Shown here in pieces: positions 37,613 to 40,782 of a stretch of DNA of 40,782 bases. The stretch covers positions 1-40,782 of the forward strand of contig NBLL01000003.1 of NCBI GenBank assembly GCA_002084355.1. The letters are read 5' to 3'. This DNA is from Bacteroidetes bacterium 4572_128 (GTDB taxonomy: Bacteria; Bacteroidota; Bacteroidia; Bacteroidales; 4572-128). A program made the position numbers and the translations under genes. The first letter of the stretch is position 1. Every line of letters starts with the position of its first letter. The notes under the pieces were generated by a model, which was not told the origin of the DNA, did no database searches, and saw only the letters and a program-made list of their open reading frames with translations.

Positions 37613-38359
37613 ATGGATTTAATAAAAAAAGGTTCGCATACAGCGAAAGAAGGCTTCAAAAATGAAAGAGATATTGTTAAGAAATTTAATAATTGGAAGA
37701 AAGATAAGGAAGCACAGGACTGGCTAATAATAATGGATTATGAATTATCTGAAATTGAATATGTTGAAGCAATTATTATATCAGCTTATAAAACAGATGT
37801 TCAAGTTCAAATAAAAATAAAATTAAAAAAAGCAATTGATGTAGAAAACTTGCAAATAAAGCTTGTGAGCAATTTAAAAGGTTTTAATCAAATAGATAAA
37901 CGTTGGGTGGATAAATATCAAGAAATGTGGAACATTCCATTTGATATAACTGAAATATTAAAAAAATATACCGGAGAAATTGCTCCAACAATAAAAAATC
38001 CAAAAGATAGCAGACGAATGTTTATCAATGAATTTAGCGAAAAAACTCAAAAAAAATTATTAAACTGGTTTGAAAATAATAAATTTTTAATTATAAATGA
38101 TATAATTAAAGGAAGAGGAAAATTTGCTTCTGAATGGATGCTTGTTGTTCAAAAAATTGAAACAAATTCAAGATGGATTTTAAAAACAATAAATATTGTT
38201 ATAAATCATTTTTCAAACGGAAATGTAATTGTAACAAAAAGAGGTAATATTAAAATTGGAAAAATAACAATGCAGCGCAAAGGTGGAGATGCCGGACGAA
38301 AAACATCACAAATGTTACAATTTAAAATTAATCCTGCGGAATTATTTGATATTGGGTAA
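37613..38359 (+). CDS. HinP1I-like type II restriction endonuclease
   Basis: 248 residues, nearly the same length as R.HinP1I (247). From memory of that enzyme the resemblance runs end to end: GSHTAKEGFKNERDI, EAQDWLIIMDYELSEI, LVSNLKGFNQIDKRW, YQEMWNI, RRMFINEFS, GRGKFASEWMLVVQK, QRKGGDAGRKTSQMLQFKI and ELFDI. The HinP1I active-site residues fall at identical numbers: D62, Q81 and K83 (here KTD...QIK). HinP1I cuts G^CGC, so the same specificity is likely. Second gene of an R-M operon. Intact. Confidence 0.9.
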   Translation: MDLIKKGSHTAKEGFKNERDIVKKFNNWKKDKEAQDWLIIMDYELSEIEYVEAIIISAYKTDVQVQIKIKLKKAIDVENLQIKLVSNLKGFNQIDKRWVDKYQEMWNIPFDITEILKKYTGEIAPTIKNPKDSRRMFINEFSEKTQKKLLNWFENNKFLIINDIIKGRGKFASEWMLVVQKIETNSRWILKTINIVINHFSNGNVIVTKRGNIKIGKITMQRKGGDAGRKTSQMLQFKINPAELFDIG

Positions 38360-38369
38360 ATTTATATTT

Positions 38370-38589
38370 TTGAAAAAAAATTATTTTTAATAATTTGAAA
38401 TTAAAAATCCTAAAAATTTTGGCATTTTTTGGAAAAAAATTTTTTTTAATAAAATCTTAAAATTTTGGTGGTTTTTAGAAAAAAAATTTTTTTTAATAAA
38501 ATATTAAAATTTTAGCATTTTTTTGGAGAAAAATTTTTTTTAATAAAATATTAAAATTTTGGCGGTTTTTGGAAAAAAATTTTTTTTTG
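38370..38589 (+). repeat. AT-rich tandem repeat, 4 units of about 46-48 bp
   Basis: Units read AAAATTTTGGCGGTTTTTGG followed by AAAAAAATTTTTTTTAATAA and AATATT. The unit is the same, and in the same orientation, as in the array at 39349-39700. It ends abruptly at the GC-rich hairpin. Confidence 0.85.
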
Positions 38590-38665
38590 CGCCTGTGCGG
38601 TGTTTTCACCGCACAATTATACATCATAAATTTATGATGTATGAAAACAAGCCCATCGCAAGATT
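38589..38665. other. GC-rich hairpin followed by a 24-bp palindrome
   Basis: TGTGCGGTG - TTTT - CACCGCACA (38594-38615) is a perfect 9-bp stem. At once follows a perfect 24-bp palindrome centred on AAATTT (38619-38642: ATACATCATAA and its complement). It then reads ACAAGCCCATCGCAAGATTT. These are among the few GC-rich bases in this AT-rich region. No T-tract follows the first stem. The rest of 38666-38794 is AT-rich and shows no gene. Confidence 0.75.
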
Positions 38666-38794
38666 TTCCAAAATTTAAAATTATATATTTTTCAAATAAA
38701 ATTAATAAATTTCAAATTCATAAAATTTTATTTTTTTTCAAAAAAAAAAATTTAATTTCGAATTTTCATAAATATTTATTTTTAATTAAAAAAT

Positions 38795-39069
38795 ATGTTA
38801 AGTATTAAAGCAATATATGATGGTAATAATATCCATTTTTTAGAAAAAATTAAATTAAAAAATAGCCAAGAGAAATAATTATAACATTTCTCAAAAAAAC
38901 AAATATTGATTTTGAAAAGTTAAAAACTTATCAAAAACTTGATAATATAGAATATGATATTTCATCAAATGAAATTCAATCTTTATTAGAAAAAGGAAAA
39001 TCTTTTGATTTTCTTGATAATGAAGAAGAAGATATCTATACAGATAGCGATTTAAAAATCAAATACTGA
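38795..39069 (+). pseudogene. antitoxin of a type II TA module, frame broken
   Basis: Starts MLSIKAIYDGNNIHFLEKIK, a DUF104-like antitoxin opening (family pattern xIxAIYDGxxIxLLEPIxL). After LKNS the frame is lost near 38867-38872, but PREIIITFLKKTNIDFEKLK, LDNIEYDISSNEIQSLLEKG and an acidic C-terminus continue in another frame to the stop at 39069, which overlaps the toxin ATG (TGATG). A net change of one base suffices to explain it. Role: would bind and neutralise the downstream toxin. Confidence 0.65.
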
Positions 39070-39348
39070 TGAAAAGAGGAACAATAGTATTAACAAAATT
39101 TCCATTTACAGATTTATCTTCAAGTAAACGACGTCCCGCTGTAATAATATCTATCTTTATAAAAATAAAAATATCTTATTGTCGCTTTTATTTCATCGGT
39201 CATTCCAAAAAAATTATCAAAAACAGATATTGTTATAGATATTTTTGATAAAGAATTAGGATCTATTTCGAATGAAATACAAAAATTAATTGATGCGAAA
39301 TTATTAATTGCATTGGATATAAAAAATCTCAATTTTTTAAAATCTTAA
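39069..39348 (+). pseudogene. MazF/PemK-like toxin, frame broken
   Basis: Starts MKRGTIVLTKFPFTDLSSSK then RRPAVIIS, the opening of MazF/PemK-type endoribonuclease toxins (family pattern GDIVLVPFPFTDLSxxKxRPxLV). After IIS the frame changes near 39150-39170; LIVAFISSVIPKKLSKTDIV and the C-terminal part follow in another frame. The last residues (NFLKS) and the stop codon lie in sequence matching the adjacent repeat unit, so the repeat array supplies the 3' end of the gene. RNA-cutting function is inferred from the family. Confidence 0.65.
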
Positions 39349-39700
39349 AATTTTAGCGGTTTTTGGAGAAAATTTTTTTTTAATAAAATATTAAAATTTT
39401 GGCGGTTTTTGGAAAAAATATTTTTCAAAAAATTATTAAAATTTTGACGTTTTTTGAAAAAAATTTTTTTTAAATAAAATATTAAAATTTTAGCGTTTTT
39501 TGGAAAAAAGTTTTTTTAATAAAATCTTAAAATTTTGACGGTTTTTGAAAAAAATTTTTTTTATAAAATCTTAAAATTTTGGCGGTTTTTGGAGAAATTT
39601 TTTTTTAATAAAATATTAAAATTTTGACGTTTTTTGAAAAAAATTTTTTTTAATAAAATATTAAAATTTTGGCGGTTTTTCAATAAAAAAAATTTTTTTG
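39349..39700 (+). repeat. AT-rich tandem repeat array, 8 units of about 46 bp
   Basis: Eight units, cores GGCGG, GACG, AGCG and GACGG in mixed order, all followed by TTTTTGGAAAAAAATTTTTT and AATAAAAT(A/C)TT. Same subfamily as 38370-38589. The stretch 39701-39931 holds no recognisable gene, only low-complexity AT-rich sequence and the promoter of the next gene. Confidence 0.87.
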
Positions 39701-39901
39701 ATTTTTTTTATTTATTGTTGCAAAACAATTAAAATTTTATAAAATGTTTTATATGGGATGAGTGCATTTACAGAACTATAATAGATCATTAATAGTTTAT
39801 AAAAAAAATATATGAGAAAATATTAAAATAATTATGTAAAAAGATACATAAAGTAATCCGTTATGTTTCACTGCAAAAAACAAAAAAATCTAAAAATAAA
39901 C

Positions 39902-39909
39902 TATCTTTG
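39902..39909 (+). promoter_or_regulatory. -7 element TATCTTTG
   Basis: Match to TAnnTTTG, 22 nt before the ATG at 39932. Confidence 0.5.
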
Positions 39910-39931
39910 TAACAAAAATAAAATATTAAAT

Positions 39932-40782
39932 ATGATATATTTTGAAAAAATAAGAGAATTAACAAAGTTAATACCTGCAAGTATTGTTGATTTCTCAATA
40001 GAAAGAGAAAGAACATCGCCACCAACGCAGGCATCATCAAATTTTATAACAAACAAAGAACAAGGAGATTGGGCTGAAATGTTAATTTTTCGAGCAATTA
40101 ATGAAACTTCAAAAAACTATGTTGCTGTTCGATACGGAAAATCAGATGATATAATTGCAGTTAAAAAACACGACTTTAACTCTGATTTTGGCTATGATAT
40201 TAGTAAAATAAAACATTCTGAAATTGATGATTATGTAAAAAAAGCGGTTGCAGGTTTAGAAATTCGTTCAAGTGCATTTTTGATTGACAAATACGAAAAT
40301 CAAATGCAAAAAAGGACAGATTTAAACTTGAAAAAAGCATTAAGTGTAAAAAAACAAATACTTTTAGAATATTCAGATATACTTAAAGAGCCAAAAAAGA
40401 ACAAATACCTTGAAATTTTAAATGGAATAAATGAAAATACAATCTTTGCTGTTAGTTTCATACGACCAAGTTGGAAATCAACTGAAAAATTGGCGAAATT
40501 ATCATTACTTTTTAAAGAGTTAAAAGATGCTATAATTATTGTTCAAAAAAGAGATTATCTGAGCATTACCCCCAAAGTTGAAGACTTAAAAGTCGTTCAT
40601 AAATGGATTGAAAAATTCAATGTTCCACATTTTTATTTCCAAGTATTTTTTGATAAATCTTTTGGAATATCTTTTCAAAATATCTTATCTCTAATAACCG
40701 AGCCGGAAAAAGAAGGTGAATACTACGAAATAAGCGAAGATATTAAAAATCAGAATAAAACAACGATTAAAATAAATACTCG
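39932..40782 (+). CDS. AccI-family-like type II restriction endonuclease (partial, runs off the window)
   Basis: Open from ATG 39932 to the window edge (283 codons, no stop). Begins MIYFEKIRELTKLIPASIVD and continues EQGDWAEMLIFRAINE, VRYGKSDDIIAV and YVKKAVAGLEIRSSAFLIDK (E110, R112), then INENTIFAVSFIRPSW and a conserved-looking C-terminus. The EQGDWAE / YGKSDDI / EIRSSAFLIDKY combination resembles the AccI group of type II restriction enzymes. I would expect a PD-containing segment (GKRPDLL-like) between SDDI and DIS; it is not seen, so an in-frame loss is possible. No cognate methyltransferase is visible inside the window; it may follow downstream. Confidence 0.55.
   Translation, partial: MIYFEKIRELTKLIPASIVDFSIERERTSPPTQASSNFITNKEQGDWAEMLIFRAINETSKNYVAVRYGKSDDIIAVKKHDFNSDFGYDISKIKHSEIDDYVKKAVAGLEIRSSAFLIDKYENQMQKRTDLNLKKALSVKKQILLEYSDILKEPKKNKYLEILNGINENTIFAVSFIRPSWKSTEKLAKLSLLFKELKDAIIIVQKRDYLSITPKVEDLKVVHKWIEKFNVPHFYFQVFFDKSFGISFQNILSLITEPEKEGEYYEISEDIKNQNKTTIKINT

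Noticed and set aside
38594-38615. GC-rich hairpin as a simple terminator of the R-M operon
   Set aside because: It lies more than 230 bp after the stop codon and is followed by a palindrome, not a T-tract; a structural or recombination role is equally likely.

Overview
The window comes from a very AT-rich, probably anaerobic member of the Bacteroidota. The lineage call rests on a type IX secretion (T9SS) type A sorting domain on a giant secreted protein (around 8.3-8.4 kb), a GldD gliding/secretion lipoprotein, a BatE-like TPR/SH3 protein, A-rich leaders with no Shine-Dalgarno sequence, and a recurrent -7 promoter element TAnnTTTG 13-48 nt before start codons. Anaerobic or fermentative metabolism is suggested by a three-gene electron-bifurcating-type [FeFe] hydrogenase operon.

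Layout: 1-0.9 kb, AT-rich tandem repeats and a small lipoprotein; 1.1-8.4 kb, one multi-domain T9SS-secreted adhesin-like gene broken at three points; 8.6-9.2 kb, a PD-(D/E)XK-type protein; 9.2-10.3 kb, a large repeat array carrying a MITE-like insertion; 10.3-14.8 kb, dnaK, batE, an FKBP lipoprotein and a LolD-type ATPase; 14.8-19.7 kb, a sensor SpoIIE phosphatase and a CDP-alcohol transferase/beta-propeller pair (minus strand); 19.7-20.6 kb, a 13-unit repeat array; 20.7-24.2 kb, hydC-hydB-hydA (minus); 24.4-28.6 kb, ispF, yidD, rnpA, a small conserved gene and polA (minus, nearly all damaged); 28.6-29.2 kb, another array; 29.3-34.5 kb, a PpiD/SurA-like chaperone, gldD, a 4'-phosphopantetheinyl transferase, a response regulator-cyclase and a sirtuin; 34.6 kb, tRNA-Ser(UGA); 34.9-36.7 kb, a DUF4231/SLATT-like membrane protein and an epimerase; 36.8-40.8 kb, a defence island with a HinP1I-like restriction-modification pair, a toxin-antitoxin module sitting between two repeat arrays, and a partial second restriction enzyme.

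Two things stand out. First, about 70 copies of one AT-rich intergenic repeat family (46-62 bp units, a small GC-containing core next to T-run/GA-run/T-run blocks) fill most gene gaps in either orientation. One array unit is split by a 109-bp element with inverted ends and an exact 7-bp target duplication. Second, many otherwise well-conserved genes have lost short internal blocks (1 to about 215 bp, in or out of frame) or gained exact tandem duplications (25 and 51 bp), including dnaK, polA, ispF, rnpA and yidD. I saw no clear nonsense substitutions in the affected genes. A block from about 13.3 to 24.2 kb is free of such lesions. Because several of these genes are normally indispensable, assembly or amplification error is the leading explanation, but decay of a transferred or relic copy, or genuine rearrangement mutagenesis, cannot be excluded from sequence alone.
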